From Trichomonas vaginalis G3 (Eukaryota; Parabasalia; Trichomonadida; Trichomonadidae): a stretch of 64,000 nt of DNA. A program made the translations under genes and the position numbers. The notes under the pieces are model-generated. The model worked only from the letters and a program-made list of their open reading frames with translations, ran no database searches and was not told the origin of the DNA. Of this stretch, positions 55,483-64,000 are shown one piece after another. Each line of letters opens with the position of its first letter. The first letter of the stretch is position 1. The DNA lies in contig NC_067206.1 in NCBI RefSeq assembly GCF_026262505.1, forward strand, positions 9,916,268 to 9,980,267, given 5' to 3'.

Positions 55483-56427
55483 ATGATTTCAACAATCGGC
55501 ACAACAACAATTCAAGCCACAACTACAGCACCAAACTTGCTAGTCATGAATCCTACGTCAATGTTGGTAGAGATGAAAAACTTCATTCCTTCTTCATATA
55601 CTTTCGAAACAAAAATCCAGAAGATAAAGCAAGAACTGTTAACAAGTAATTTAGACTGTACCGCACAGGATGAAGAAAATGAAGAATATCTTTATGACAT
55701 GCAGGACCTCATCGACCATTTACCTAAACTACCTGAAATTCAGCAACAAAAACTAACCATTCCCGAATTTGACGAAATTGAAGTCAAAGCAACTGACTCA
55801 GTAGAAATAAAGAAGTTCATACGAAAGGTAAACTATGAGTTTCTAGGATATCATTGCAACCATAAAGTTATGGACAAAGATTGCGACATGGTTTATAAAA
55901 ATATTTCTGACCTTTACAAATCCGAAGAATTTAAGACATACGACAACTTTGTTTCATTAATTGCAGAATGTGTATGGCAGATAAGAGATAAAGATAGAAG
56001 AGGTAAAGTATGGAATGAACAGATAAAACCAGCAGCTTTTGAGTTAAAGAAAACCATTGACGCCTTGGTTGTTTTAGCTGGTTTTATTTCAATGTATAAC
56101 GCAAAAATGAACCCGCAATGTTCTAAATGTAAAGCAGCAATAAGAAAATATAACTACTCAGTCAAAGAGATAGAACGTATGAGAAACGACTATGCAGATT
56201 TAAAGAAAGAAGCAGAGAAACCAGCAGAAAATAAAATGGACATGTTAGAATTTCTGAACAAAAACTATCCAACTGCAGAAGATTTCCTTCTGTCTGACGT
56301 CAAGAAGAAGTATAAAGAAACTTTCGGTATCGTTAAAACATTCGATGTACTAAAAGAAGAAATAGAAGCTACGAAACTGTTTAGGATTTCAAATATACAT
56401 CGTACAATTCATGTAAAACGCTTGTGA
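55483..56427 (+). CDS. Unrecognised 314-residue protein, Polinton 2
   Basis: Starts with a Thr-rich leader (MISTIGTTTIQATTTAPNLL), has an acidic helical first third, a Cys-containing middle (FLGYHCNHKVMDKDCDMVYK; NPQCSKCKAAIRKY) that could bind zinc, and a basic helical C-terminal region (KLFRISNIHRTIHVKRL). No family recognised. It is the first of three plus-strand genes (55483, 56580, 57279), each preceded by the same promoter tract; the other two carry KilA-N-class DNA-binding domains, so a regulatory or DNA-binding role is plausible. The frame looks whole. Confidence 0.65.
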   Translation: MISTIGTTTIQATTTAPNLLVMNPTSMLVEMKNFIPSSYTFETKIQKIKQELLTSNLDCTAQDEENEEYLYDMQDLIDHLPKLPEIQQQKLTIPEFDEIEVKATDSVEIKKFIRKVNYEFLGYHCNHKVMDKDCDMVYKNISDLYKSEEFKTYDNFVSLIAECVWQIRDKDRRGKVWNEQIKPAAFELKKTIDALVVLAGFISMYNAKMNPQCSKCKAAIRKYNYSVKEIERMRNDYADLKKEAEKPAENKMDMLEFLNKNYPTAEDFLLSDVKKKYKETFGIVKTFDVLKEEIEATKLFRISNIHRTIHVKRL

Positions 56428-56446
56428 AAAAAGAGGTGAGAAAACA

Positions 56447-56460
56447 GGTGAGATCTCACC
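56447..56460. promoter_or_regulatory. Palindrome GGTGAGATCTCACC, copy 3
   Basis: In the 150-bp spacer before the KilA-N/T5orf172 gene, flanked by GAGGTGAGAAAACA and TCTTCACC half sites. Confidence 0.65.
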
Positions 56461-56579
56461 TCTTCACCTCAACATTATTTTTGCTGAAAAATGACCAAAT
56501 TTCATGAATTTTCATAAAAGATAAAAATAAAGTTAGTTTTATTTTTATTTATTTTTTTATCTTGTATGTAAAGACAGTA

Positions 56580-57191
56580 ATGTCAAACATTGAGTTTGAA
56601 ACAGTAAGAAAGATTGACAATGACACCAAAGTGGTTAGAATTGGTGATTTAAACGTAAGATACTGTAAGAAATACAACAAATATTCTTTGTCAGACATTA
56701 TAACACCTTCTGGAAAGAAAACAAAGGACTGGGTTAGAATTGCTTCTACTCAGAAAATTTTGACAAGAAATCCTGAGCTCATGATATCAGTAGCATTTCA
56801 TGGAACAAGAGCATATCTTATAGACAAAAGTCTTATACCAATAGTTTTGTTATGGTTAGACCCAGTTGTTGGATATAACTTCATAACTTATGGTTCATTC
56901 GACTCAGAACGTTGCAGTGAAGGCTTACTTTACATCGTTCAGAAACCGAAGGACTTCAACACAAAAAGATATAAGATAGGAAGGACATATAATATAACTC
57001 AAAGATATGACAGTACAGTCAATAGAGTCAAGGTTGTGTTCGTTAATGATATGAGAGCTGCTGAAACAGAACTGCTTGAAGTTTTTGAGAAAATGTATGG
57101 TGCTCCCACGAAAGGTAAAGAAACGTTTGAAGTAGATGAGATAGATAAAGCTATAAAATTATTTGACGAAGTTGCTGAAAAATACATGTAA
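56580..57191 (+). CDS. KilA-N-like protein with C-terminal T5orf172 (GIY-YIG type) domain
   Basis: I chose the ATG at 56580, directly after the promoter tract; the frame is open a few codons upstream without an ATG. Residues 1-110 look like a diverged KilA-N domain (VVRIGDLNVRYCKKYNKYSL; VRIASTQKIL; YLIDKSLIPIVLLWLDPVVG). Residues about 118-200 are a T5orf172 domain of the GIY-YIG nuclease superfamily (GLLYIVQKPKDFNTKRYKIG, RTYNITQRYDSTVNRVKVVF, AAETELLEVFEKMYG, GKETFEVDE). The GIY-equivalent LLYIVQ and the G-R-T strand are present. The same two-domain layout occurs in phages and large DNA viruses. It may nick or bind DNA. The frame looks whole. Confidence 0.75.
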   Translation: MSNIEFETVRKIDNDTKVVRIGDLNVRYCKKYNKYSLSDIITPSGKKTKDWVRIASTQKILTRNPELMISVAFHGTRAYLIDKSLIPIVLLWLDPVVGYNFITYGSFDSERCSEGLLYIVQKPKDFNTKRYKIGRTYNITQRYDSTVNRVKVVFVNDMRAAETELLEVFEKMYGAPTKGKETFEVDEIDKAIKLFDEVAEKYM

Positions 57192-57278
57192 AGCGTTTAT
57201 TTTTGGTCTTTTGTGAAAGTCAGAAAATAACGCTAATTTTTTTCTAACAAAAATTTTTATCTTGTATGTAAGACAGTA

Positions 57279-58104
57279 ATGTCAACATCAGAGAACACAA
57301 CAACTGCTATCGTTCATGAAGCCATCAATGAAGAATACGAGTACATACAGTATAACAAACAGTTACGTCTCATTCGTTCAGTCAAAGATGACATGTACCA
57401 AATGCAAAGTATAATGAATGCTCTTCGTTCTACAAAGCAAGCATATCATTGGTTTGAAAACCAACAGACAAAAGAACTTTTAGAAGAATTTTCTCATATG
57501 ATTGCTTCCCTCGGAAAACGAGAGAAGAGATTCCGTACGAAAATCGCAAGAATTTGGCACCTGGTTTGAAAGGTTATTATGTTCATAGACTTTTAGTAAA
57601 CGCTGTAGCAATGTGGGCTTCACCTCGTTATGCTTGTTATATTTTCATGATGTTAGATGAACTATATAAAGCAGAACGTGGAGAGATGGAAAAGAAACTT
57701 CAAGCAAAAGATGAAGTCATTGAATCCAAAGACAAAAGCATACAGAAAAGAATACCACGTTCAGTACCAAAGGAAAGGAAAAGAGTTATAAGTATATGAT
57801 TTATATTGAAGAGTTGGAGAAAGAAGAAGATAAAGATATGGTTATGTTGCATTTAGTCAGAAGAAACAACAAGAGCTTTTATGACTTAGCTAAAATATAT
57901 AAATCTGACAGAAACTGGTTCTATCGTGAAAACTTACCGATTTCAATGACACCGAATGAGCAAATAAAGGAAATTGTCAAAAATACTCTTCCTCAAACAC
58001 ACTATGACATCAAAGGTTGCACAATACTTACATTCAAAGAAGACTTAACATTACTGAAGGAAAAAATAACAGAATATTTCGATAACTTCAAAGAGGAAGA
58101 ATGA
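57279..58104 (+). pseudogene. KilA-N/MSV199-class DNA-binding protein, Polinton 2 (broken)
   Basis: Between an acidic-helical start (EEYEYIQYNKQLRLIRSVKD) and a charged C-terminal coiled region (KLQAKDEVIESKDKSIQKR; EELEKEEDKDMVMLHLVRRN), the region shows the MSV199/KilA-N landmark GYYVHRLLVNAVAMWASPRY followed by FMMLDEL. These proteins are typical of poxviruses and other large DNA viruses. It shares the promoter tract with its two upstream neighbours. It looks broken, about two breaks. Confidence 0.6.
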
Positions 58105-58169
58105 AGTCACGACAACATTAATGATGAAGTCACGACAACATTAATGATGAAGTCACGACAACATTAACG
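58101..58169. repeat. Three tandem copies of a 23-bp repeat
   Basis: The unit ATGAAGTCACGACAACATTA plus ATG/ACG occurs three times at 58101, 58124 and 58147. It combines a GTCAC and a GACAAC box, the same boxes as the larger iteron family, at the 3' end of the MSV199 gene. Confidence 0.85.
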
Positions 58170-58205
58170 AAGAGAGAATGAGGTGAAAAAAGAGGTGAAA
58201 AAATG

Positions 58206-58219
58206 GGTGAGATCTCACC
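58206..58219. promoter_or_regulatory. Palindrome GGTGAGATCTCACC, copy 4
   Basis: Preceded by GGTGAAAAAAGAGGTGAAAA half sites and followed by TCTTCACC; fourth and last copy in the window. Confidence 0.65.
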
Positions 58220-58308
58220 TCTTCACCTAAAATATATTTTTGTGCTATATTTACACTCATTTACGAAGAAGTCATGAATCCTACGTCAATTATGTTCGAC
58301 ACTGTAAG

Positions 58309-58372
58309 CATTAACGATAACATTAACGATAACATAAACGATAACATTAACGATAACATTAACGATAACATT
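58309..58372. repeat. Five tandem copies of a 12-bp iteron
   Basis: CATTAACGATAA repeated at 58309, 58321, 58333 (one base different), 58345 and 58357, plus a partial copy. Similar ACGATAA or ATAAACGAAA strings occur between iteron cores in element 1 (22700-22745 and 23036). Placed between the divergent conserved gene and the MSV199 gene. Confidence 0.85.
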
Positions 58373-58388
58373 CATTTCCGGGCTAGTT

Positions 58389-58460
58389 CTCTAAATGTCA
58401 TGTTGTCATCATTTTTAAAAGAAGTTAATTAACCTGGTGACATGGTGACGTGGTGACACC
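58389..58460. repeat. Iteron-rich repeat core, the single copy in Polinton 2
   Basis: The stretch from AAATGTCATGTTGTCATCAT through TTAATTAACC to GGTGACATGGTGACGTGGTG matches the cores found eight times in element 1 (18845-22992), same orientation as those at 21597-22992. It lies just beyond the 3' end of the 58488-58961 gene. Confidence 0.85.
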
Positions 58461-58487
58461 ATCAGTTATTCAAAAATATATTTTTGC

Positions 58488-58961
58488 TTAAATAGCTTCA
58501 GGGTCTATTTCTTCAACCATTTCACTTCCTTCGTCAATGTCAATAGAAGCTTCTTCAACCTTTGGTAAGAATTTCTGTATAACATCTTTGTTCGTTATTG
58601 TCTTCAGAGATGAAGGATAATATTTCACATTTGTTTCACCCTTCTTATATTCTTTCTGTTCGGAAAGATTTAAAGCAATACTGAAGAAGTCAATGTTAGA
58701 GTTCTTTATGACAGTATAATGAGTATCTTTGACATTCACGAAGAAACTCTTTTGTTTCAAAACTACTGCTAACTCTTGTGAAGTATAACGTTTGCGGTCA
58801 ATGACGATAGCTAATGGTCTGACATACTGACCAAACTTAGATTCTTTCACAAACTTCTTGTTAAAGATAACATTAACATTTGAAGCATTATTGAACTCAT
58901 TCTTGATGGCAGTAGCGAGAGCATTGTATGAAAAGAACTTGCAATCTTGCATGTGTTTCAT
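58488..58961 (-). CDS. Conserved Polinton protein, homologue of 32915-33388
   Basis: A 157-residue product. Blocks shared with the element 1 protein include an N-terminal helix with NVNVIFNKKFVKES, YVRPLAIVIDRKRYTSQELA, VNVKDTHYTVIKNSNID and an acidic C-terminus (DIDEGSEMVEEIDPEAI). It is divergent from the polymerase gene (89 bp between start codons). In element 1 both genes also share a promoter, through the terminal repeats. Such linkage in two diverged elements argues for a partner of the polymerase. The molecular function is unknown. Confidence 0.7.
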   Translation of the reverse strand: MKHMQDCKFFSYNALATAIKNEFNNASNVNVIFNKKFVKESKFGQYVRPLAIVIDRKRYTSQELAVVLKQKSFFVNVKDTHYTVIKNSNIDFFSIALNLSEQKEYKKGETNVKYYPSSLKTITNKDVIQKFLPKVEEASIDIDEGSEMVEEIDPEAI

Positions 58962-59050
58962 TAAAATAAAAATATTAAATTATTTTGAAAAATAACTTTA
59001 AAAAATCTAATCTAATTTTTTCATAAAAATTTTTTTATTTCCTACTAAAG

Positions 59051-62000
59051 ATGTATCGGAAGTTGTCTAAGTTAGAACACTCGGAAATAAAACAACTTCT
59101 TACAGAAGCTAACATAGAAGTAGCAAAACATTACGCAACAAACAAAAAAGCACTCGCTGACATCCTCAATGACTATAATGGTGCAATAAGTTATGATAGA
59201 ATTCATGAGTTCATAAAGCCGCAACGCGGCGAGGACGAAGTCCATGCAAGAGCATTTCCTTTAAATGACATTGCTATTGACTTATATCATAGACGTTCAG
59301 TACCTCATGAAGTAAGAAGAGAAATGTTTGACATAACAAATGCAAACGTTGGTGAAACAAGAAGAAGAGACGACACACTGAAACAACAGAGAAGAGAGAT
59401 GTTTAAAAGTGCTATAGAACAAGTTCGCAAAGCTAACGATGTCATTCGTTCCATTGACGACAAACCAAAAGAAGGTGAGAGATGGTTAAAGAAAGATGAA
59501 GAGAATAGGAAGAGAAATGTGAAGTCAGAAAATAGACTCATTGACTTTAACATCGAAGCTTTAGATGAACCAAACAGAGACTACTTACACAAACATTTCG
59601 GTAAGGTTTTCATGAGACTCTTAGAGAAGATTAAAATAAACTCCCAACAAAGATGGATGGTATGTTATAAACTTGGTGGAAAGTATGAATGTTCTACGTT
59701 AAACCTCAATAATATTGGAACATTACTACATCAGCTCTTGAAGGAGAACTTTATATCAGAGATAGAAGCAAATGCTGCAGGTATTGTTGAAATGCACTAT
59801 GACTTCTTCTTGACAAACATAAAGAATCTTACTGAAATAAAGATGTATGATTTAACAGAATATGAAGGCTTAACGATGTCAGATGTTAAGAAAGGAAAGC
59901 CAAAAAAGAGACCATATAGAGATGAAAGCACACTGACAAATGACCAGAAAGCCATTTTGGAAGCTCTTAAGCAAACAGGAAACCCAGCACTTATAGAAAG
60001 CTTTTGGAAAGATAATGGTGAAAAGAAGTTTTATAAGAAGAGAAGCGGTCAGTTCTGGAAGTATCTTTGCACATTACCTATAAATCTTGAACGCTACCAA
60101 ATTTTCAATGAATTGAACAAAAGAACTACAGCACTTATGACAGAAGACAATTGTTTCGTTTATGCTTGCATTCAGGCTGGAGTAGATGGAGAGACTATTG
60201 ACCACATGAGAGAAGTCATTCGTGTTAGAGACTTTCCTCAAAGTAAAGTACAAGAAATTTCTGACGCAACAGGTATAGCATTTAATGTTACCATTGGTTA
60301 TTTCAATGACTCAAGACATAATGAAATAAAGAGATACATACCAAAAGAATGTGAAACTGTTAGAACTATTGACTTGCTTCTTGTTGAGGACCACTACATG
60401 CTAAACGAAAGATTACCAATGACAACATATTTCGTCAGAAATTACAAAGAAATTCTCAAAGCTTGTGGTGGAATGAACATTGAGAAACAAATGAAGATTT
60501 ATACAAAGAGAGAAGATAAATATGTAGTTCGTTATGATAGAACAACACCGTTATGGGATGTTATGAAAACATTGTGGGAGTGCAAATATTTCGAACCTAT
60601 TTCTTATGGAGAACTTTTCACATATACGACTGACTTATATAAGCAGAACCTTGCACCATTTAAAGATTTGACATATGCTCCAAAGTATTGTGTACAACTG
60701 AAGAAGAAAGCCGAGTCAAAAGAAGTAAATAAAAATAAGTGCAAGTTCATTCCTGAGCACGTTTTCTTTGCTGACTTTGAGTGTAGCACAGACGGCTTTC
60801 ATAAAGCTTTTAACATCTGTTATGACAGTGAAGATGGTTCAGTGAGTGAAAGCATTTGGGGTCAGAACTGTGCAACAGAATTTTTGGAACGACTTCCTGA
60901 CAAGAGTTTAATATATTTCCATAACCTCAGTTATGATATAAACTTCATCTTAAGACACATGACAGAAGTGAAAGGAACTCCCATCATTAAAGGTTCACGA
61001 ACAATGCAAATAACTGGCTTATATAAAGGAAGGGCAATTATTATAAAAGACTCTTACAGTGTTATAAATAAGAAGCTTAAACTATTTCCTGCTATGTTTA
61101 ACTTACAAACAGGACCGAAAGAAGTATTTCCATACAACTACTACAGCAGTACTTTGTTAGCAAATGACAACAGAACTGGTGTCATTTCTGAAGCATGTAA
61201 GTTTATCCGGGATGCAGATACATTCATGAAAAACATAGATTCCATCAAAGGTTGCAGAATAGATGAGAACCACTTCGACTTAGAAAAGTATAGCACATTT
61301 TATTGCAAACAAGATGTAAGAATTTTAAGAGAAGGTTTTGTTAAGTTCCGCAATGACATATTGAAAGAATTTGATTTAAACGTTTATGACTACGTTAGTA
61401 TTTGTTCAATTGCTAACAAATTATTTGAGAACAGAGTGTACTTCCCGAATGGAAATTTATATGACCTCTCAAATAAACCAAGAGAATTTATTTCACGCTG
61501 TATTCAAGGTGGAAGATGTATGCTGTCAGATAACATTAAACAAAAGAGCGAAAAGAAACTCATTGCTGATTTCGACGCTGTTTCATTATATCCATCAGCT
61601 ATAGCAAGACTTTATACTTTAGAAGGTATACCGAAAGTATTGAAGGAAGAAATGTTAAGCACAGAGTATCTCATGAGACATTTATTCAATGACGACCAAA
61701 AGGAACCCATTGGTGAAAAGTTTATGTCTGGCTTCTTTGTTCTCATTAAGATAACAGAGATTGGAATACATAGACACTTTCCTTTAATAGTTTGTGACCC
61801 TGAACTAAATCCAGAACTTAACGTTCCCAGAAGTTCACACTTGCTGTTTAATGTATGTTGACCATATAACATTACAAGACCTCATAAAATATCAAGGTGT
61901 CAAATGTGAAGTGTTGCAAGGATACTATTATGATGGAAACAGAGATATTAGAATAAGAGATGAAGTAAAGAAGTTGTTTGAGTTAAGGTTAAAGTATAAG

Positions 62001-62828
62001 AAAGAAGGAAATCCTTTGCAAGAAAATATAAAGCTCATTCTGAACAGTATTTATGGCAAAACTATTCTATCTCCTATTGAGTCAAAAATAACCATAGTAG
62101 ATGACAATGATGCTATAAGATATGCCATCAGAAACTACAACCATATAGTGAAGTTCGAAGGTTTGGATGGTTCAGATAAAACTATTTTCAAGCTAACGAA
62201 AAGCATTTGCAGACACTTTAACTTCTGTCCACTTGGTGTTAACATTCTGTCTATGTCGAAGAGAATAATGTGTGAAGTATTCTGTACTGCTGAGGACTTA
62301 GGAATGGACATCTTTTATAGCGATACGGACAGTATGCATCTCTACAATGAAGATATCCCTCGTTTAGCTGAAGAGTTTGAGAAACGTTATGGAAGAGTTC
62401 TCATTGGTAAAAACCTTGGTCAATTTCATAGCGACTTTGCAGAAATCACACCTGGAAAACAAAGTTTAGCATACAAGTCAATATTTTGTGGAAAGAAGAC
62501 TTACATAGACTTACTCACGAATGATTTAAATGAAGTTGCATTTCACTGCAGAATGAAAGGCGTGAAGCAAGATGTTATTGCTTTAACCGCTAATGAAATG
62601 TTTCCTGACTCTGTTCAGTGTTTCTATGATGAAGATAAAGGTTTAATGGTTCCGCAAGGAACATATGACAAAGACTCTGAGTTCAGTTTAATGAAACTTT
62701 ACAAAGCACTTTATGACGGTCAAGAGATTGGATTTGACTTATGTAAGTCATGTCAACCTTGCTTTGAAGAGAAGTTTAACTTCTCAATAACGACTAAAAC
62801 AAGCTTTATTCGTAAGTTGAAGTTCTGA
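59051..62828 (+). pseudogene. polB: Protein-primed family B DNA polymerase, Polinton 2 (broken)
   Basis: The N-terminal 55 residues (LEHSEIKQLLTEANIEV) are the module that stands alone in element 1. A possible OTU-like Cys/His region follows (ALMTEDNCFVYACIQAGVDG, about residue 360; LLLVEDHYMLNERL, about 445). Exonuclease motifs: VFFADFECST (about 570), YFHNLSYDINFIL (about 620) and YCKQDVRILREG (about 755). Polymerase motifs: DFDAVSLYPSA, then LILNSIYGKT, FYSDTDSMHL and KKTYID. No HNH-like module lies between exonuclease and palm, unlike element 1. The gene looks broken, about one break. It would have carried out terminal-protein-primed replication. Confidence 0.88.
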
Positions 62829-62888
62829 GGTCATTTATTTTTGTCAGCAATGAGGTCATTCGTGATAAAAATAAGCCCATGTGGTCAT

Positions 62889-63746
62889 TTACAATACTGC
62901 GATGGTAGAGTTTAAGAGTTGTGCTTCAATGTAGAGACAGTCCTTATGGTCTAGAGGTAGCAAAACAGGTGCTTTATGGTCATGAGTGGAGAACATGTCT
63001 ATCCAAAACTCACGATTGAAGCCAGTTAATTTATAGTATTTAGGGTTAGGAAGTGGTGAAGTTCTTGTATGACCAATGAACTCATTTTCAACTCCCTTAC
63101 TTAAGTTTGAATATAATATAGCTTGCTTTCTATCCCAAATACCTGGAAATCTAATTTCGGAAAATTCATTTTTCCTCGGAAGCATTGCATCATAATTGAA
63201 AACATTCTTGAAATCATCACTTGGTTCAGAGATTTGAAATCTTATACGTAATGGATTTTTTTTCTTTTTAGCTACTTCATTGAATGGTGAGAATACAATG
63301 AATTGACAGTCATGAGTTCCATCAGCATTTTCATTAAATTCATAATGAAAGTCTATAAGTTGTGGCTGACTACCTTCTTCTTTCAGTTGTGCAAGAAACT
63401 CACGTAAAGGCTGTAAAGTTTGTACTTCAATGTTGAACTTTTTCTCGAACATCTCATTAAATGAAATCATACATTGTTGCAATGTTGTATCGTCTTTAAA
63501 GTATTTGTATATGTGAATGTTTTGGGCGCTTAAAGACTGTTCGTCATTTTCTATCTCGACTTGAAGTATAAAGTCAACCTTTCTGAAAGCACGTGTTATA
63601 TACATAGATGTTATGCCAATGTACTTCTCTTCATTTATGTTCACAATCCAGTCTGTTGGAAACTTAAACGTTACTCTGTTCCCCTTTATTTTGACGTCAG
63701 GGTTTTCACTACTGAACGCAACAGATAAAGGTATTTGTCTATACAT
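62889..63746 (-). CDS. Candidate virion protein, paralogue of 47311-48192, Polinton 2
   Basis: A 285-residue beta-rich product starting MYRQIPLSVAFSSENPDVKI. The blocks VTFKFPTDWIVNINEEKYIG and FSEIRFPGIWDRKQAILYSN correspond to blocks in the 47311-48192 product. The C-terminal part (DHKAPVLLPLDHKDCLYIEA) suggests a final strand pair. No known family. It is convergent with the polymerase gene, 60 bp apart. A capsid-associated role is inferred from beta content and duplication within one element. The frame looks whole. Confidence 0.6.
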   Translation of the reverse strand: MYRQIPLSVAFSSENPDVKIKGNRVTFKFPTDWIVNINEEKYIGITSMYITRAFRKVDFILQVEIENDEQSLSAQNIHIYKYFKDDTTLQQCMISFNEMFEKKFNIEVQTLQPLREFLAQLKEEGSQPQLIDFHYEFNENADGTHDCQFIVFSPFNEVAKKKKNPLRIRFQISEPSDDFKNVFNYDAMLPRKNEFSEIRFPGIWDRKQAILYSNLSKGVENEFIGHTRTSPLPNPKYYKLTGFNREFWIDMFSTHDHKAPVLLPLDHKDCLYIEAQLLNSTIAVL

Positions 63747-63770
63747 TTAATTCGGATAAAAATAAACCAT

Positions 63771-64000
63771 TTACTCTTTCTTTGCTTCAGCTTCTTTAGC
63801 TTTTGCTTCAGCTTCTTCTCTAGCTTTCTTCGCCAGCAAACGTGGGTTCTTTTGTCTTCCAGCAGCTAATGCAGCAAGTTGTTTTTCACTAAGTTTTCTC
63901 TTTGGTCTCTCTGGCTTTTGTTCTTGTTTTTGTTCCTTCAGTTCGGATAAAATTTGCTCACGAATTTCTTTCTTCAATGCTTCAACATCTATGACCCCTT
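63771..64000 (-). CDS. Highly charged Lys/Glu-rich protein, N-terminus off the right edge
   Basis: The frame is open to the window edge; the visible part reads VEALKKEIREQILSELKEQK, then PERPKRKLSEKQLAALAAGR, and ends in Ala/Lys/Glu repeats (KAREEAEAKAKEAEAKKE). The RKLSEKQLAALAAGRQKNPR piece recalls a nuclease-associated or DNA-binding basic patch seen in small virion proteins, but I do not recognise a family. It lies 24 bp upstream of 62889-63746 on the same strand. Confidence 0.5.
   Translation of the reverse strand, partial: GVIDVEALKKEIREQILSELKEQKQEQKPERPKRKLSEKQLAALAAGRQKNPRLLAKKAREEAEAKAKEAEAKKE

Larger units (their letters stand above)
45917..64000. mobile_element. Polinton/Maverick element 2, partial (right end outside the window)
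   Basis: At least 18 kb of a second Polinton with family B polymerase, integrase, packaging ATPase, candidate minor capsid proteins, two fibre-type proteins and KilA-N-class proteins. The left terminus lies between 45917 and 45930: AGTAAACATATCAAGGG at 45917 resembles the element 1 terminus (AGTAGTAGGATATGACGGG), while 45930 starts AGGGTACGG. The right end and any target duplication are off the edge, so completeness cannot be judged. Genes are arranged differently from element 1 and the proteins are strongly diverged, except for the fibre tip. It looks broken in several genes (roughly five or six breaks in the visible part). It interrupts an ankyrin gene. Confidence 0.85.

Overview
The window looks like nuclear DNA of a parabasalid, most likely a Trichomonas vaginalis-like trichomonad. 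The evidence is the A+T-rich, apparently intronless genes with short spacers, TCA(C/T)TT initiator motifs just upstream of some start codons, a multi-pass cyclase with PAS and class III catalytic domains, an ankyrin gene of the trichomonad type, and above all two large Polinton/Maverick elements with 6-bp target duplications. The species call is inference.

Layout. 1-11.4 kb: host genes (partial subtilisin-like peptidase, 1564-residue adenylyl cyclase, two unrecognised proteins, and a NAK-family kinase with an ANTH-like tail). 11,436-33,834: a complete-length Polinton (22.4 kb) with 451-bp terminal inverted repeats that I read as identical, and a TTTCAT target duplication. Its parts are protein-primed family B polymerase with an embedded HNH-like module, integrase, AEP-SF3 primase-helicase, KilA-N protein, phage-tail-like fibre, packaging ATPase, major capsid candidate, several small virion-type genes and two short amphipathic proteins. 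It also hosts a 2.3-kb TTAA-flanked DNA transposon. The insertion looks young, but several of its genes look broken (about half a dozen breaks in all). 33.8-43.7 kb: host genes (kinase, a decayed gene, tetraspanin, an unrecognised basic protein, RCC1-like propeller, ankyrin protein, an unrecognised protein, and tRNA-Met). 43.7-45.9 kb: a second TTAA-flanked transposon with a nested inverted-repeat element, immediately followed by a decayed ankyrin gene cut off by the next element. From about 45.92 kb to the right edge: a second, divergent Polinton whose right end and probably capsid gene lie outside. It carries a packaging ATPase, candidate minor capsid proteins, two shaft/fibre proteins, integrase, KilA-N/T5orf172 and MSV199-type proteins, polymerase and small genes. 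It also has several breaks.

How the parts fit. Both Polintons encode a replication set (protein-primed polymerase; primase-helicase in the first), an integration set (integrase plus terminal repeats) and a virion set (capsid, ATPase, minor capsid, fibre, lytic-type peptides), so they look like integrated virus-like genomes. The most striking signals are three. First, a fibre-tip domain about 87% identical between the two elements although their polymerases are highly divergent. Second, a family of roughly 75-bp iteron-rich repeats around the primase-helicase and KilA-N genes of element 1, with one copy in element 2. Third, a palindrome GGTGAGATCTCACC repeated four times between genes of element 2. 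In element 1 the terminal repeats carry both the promoter and the start codon of the two outermost genes.
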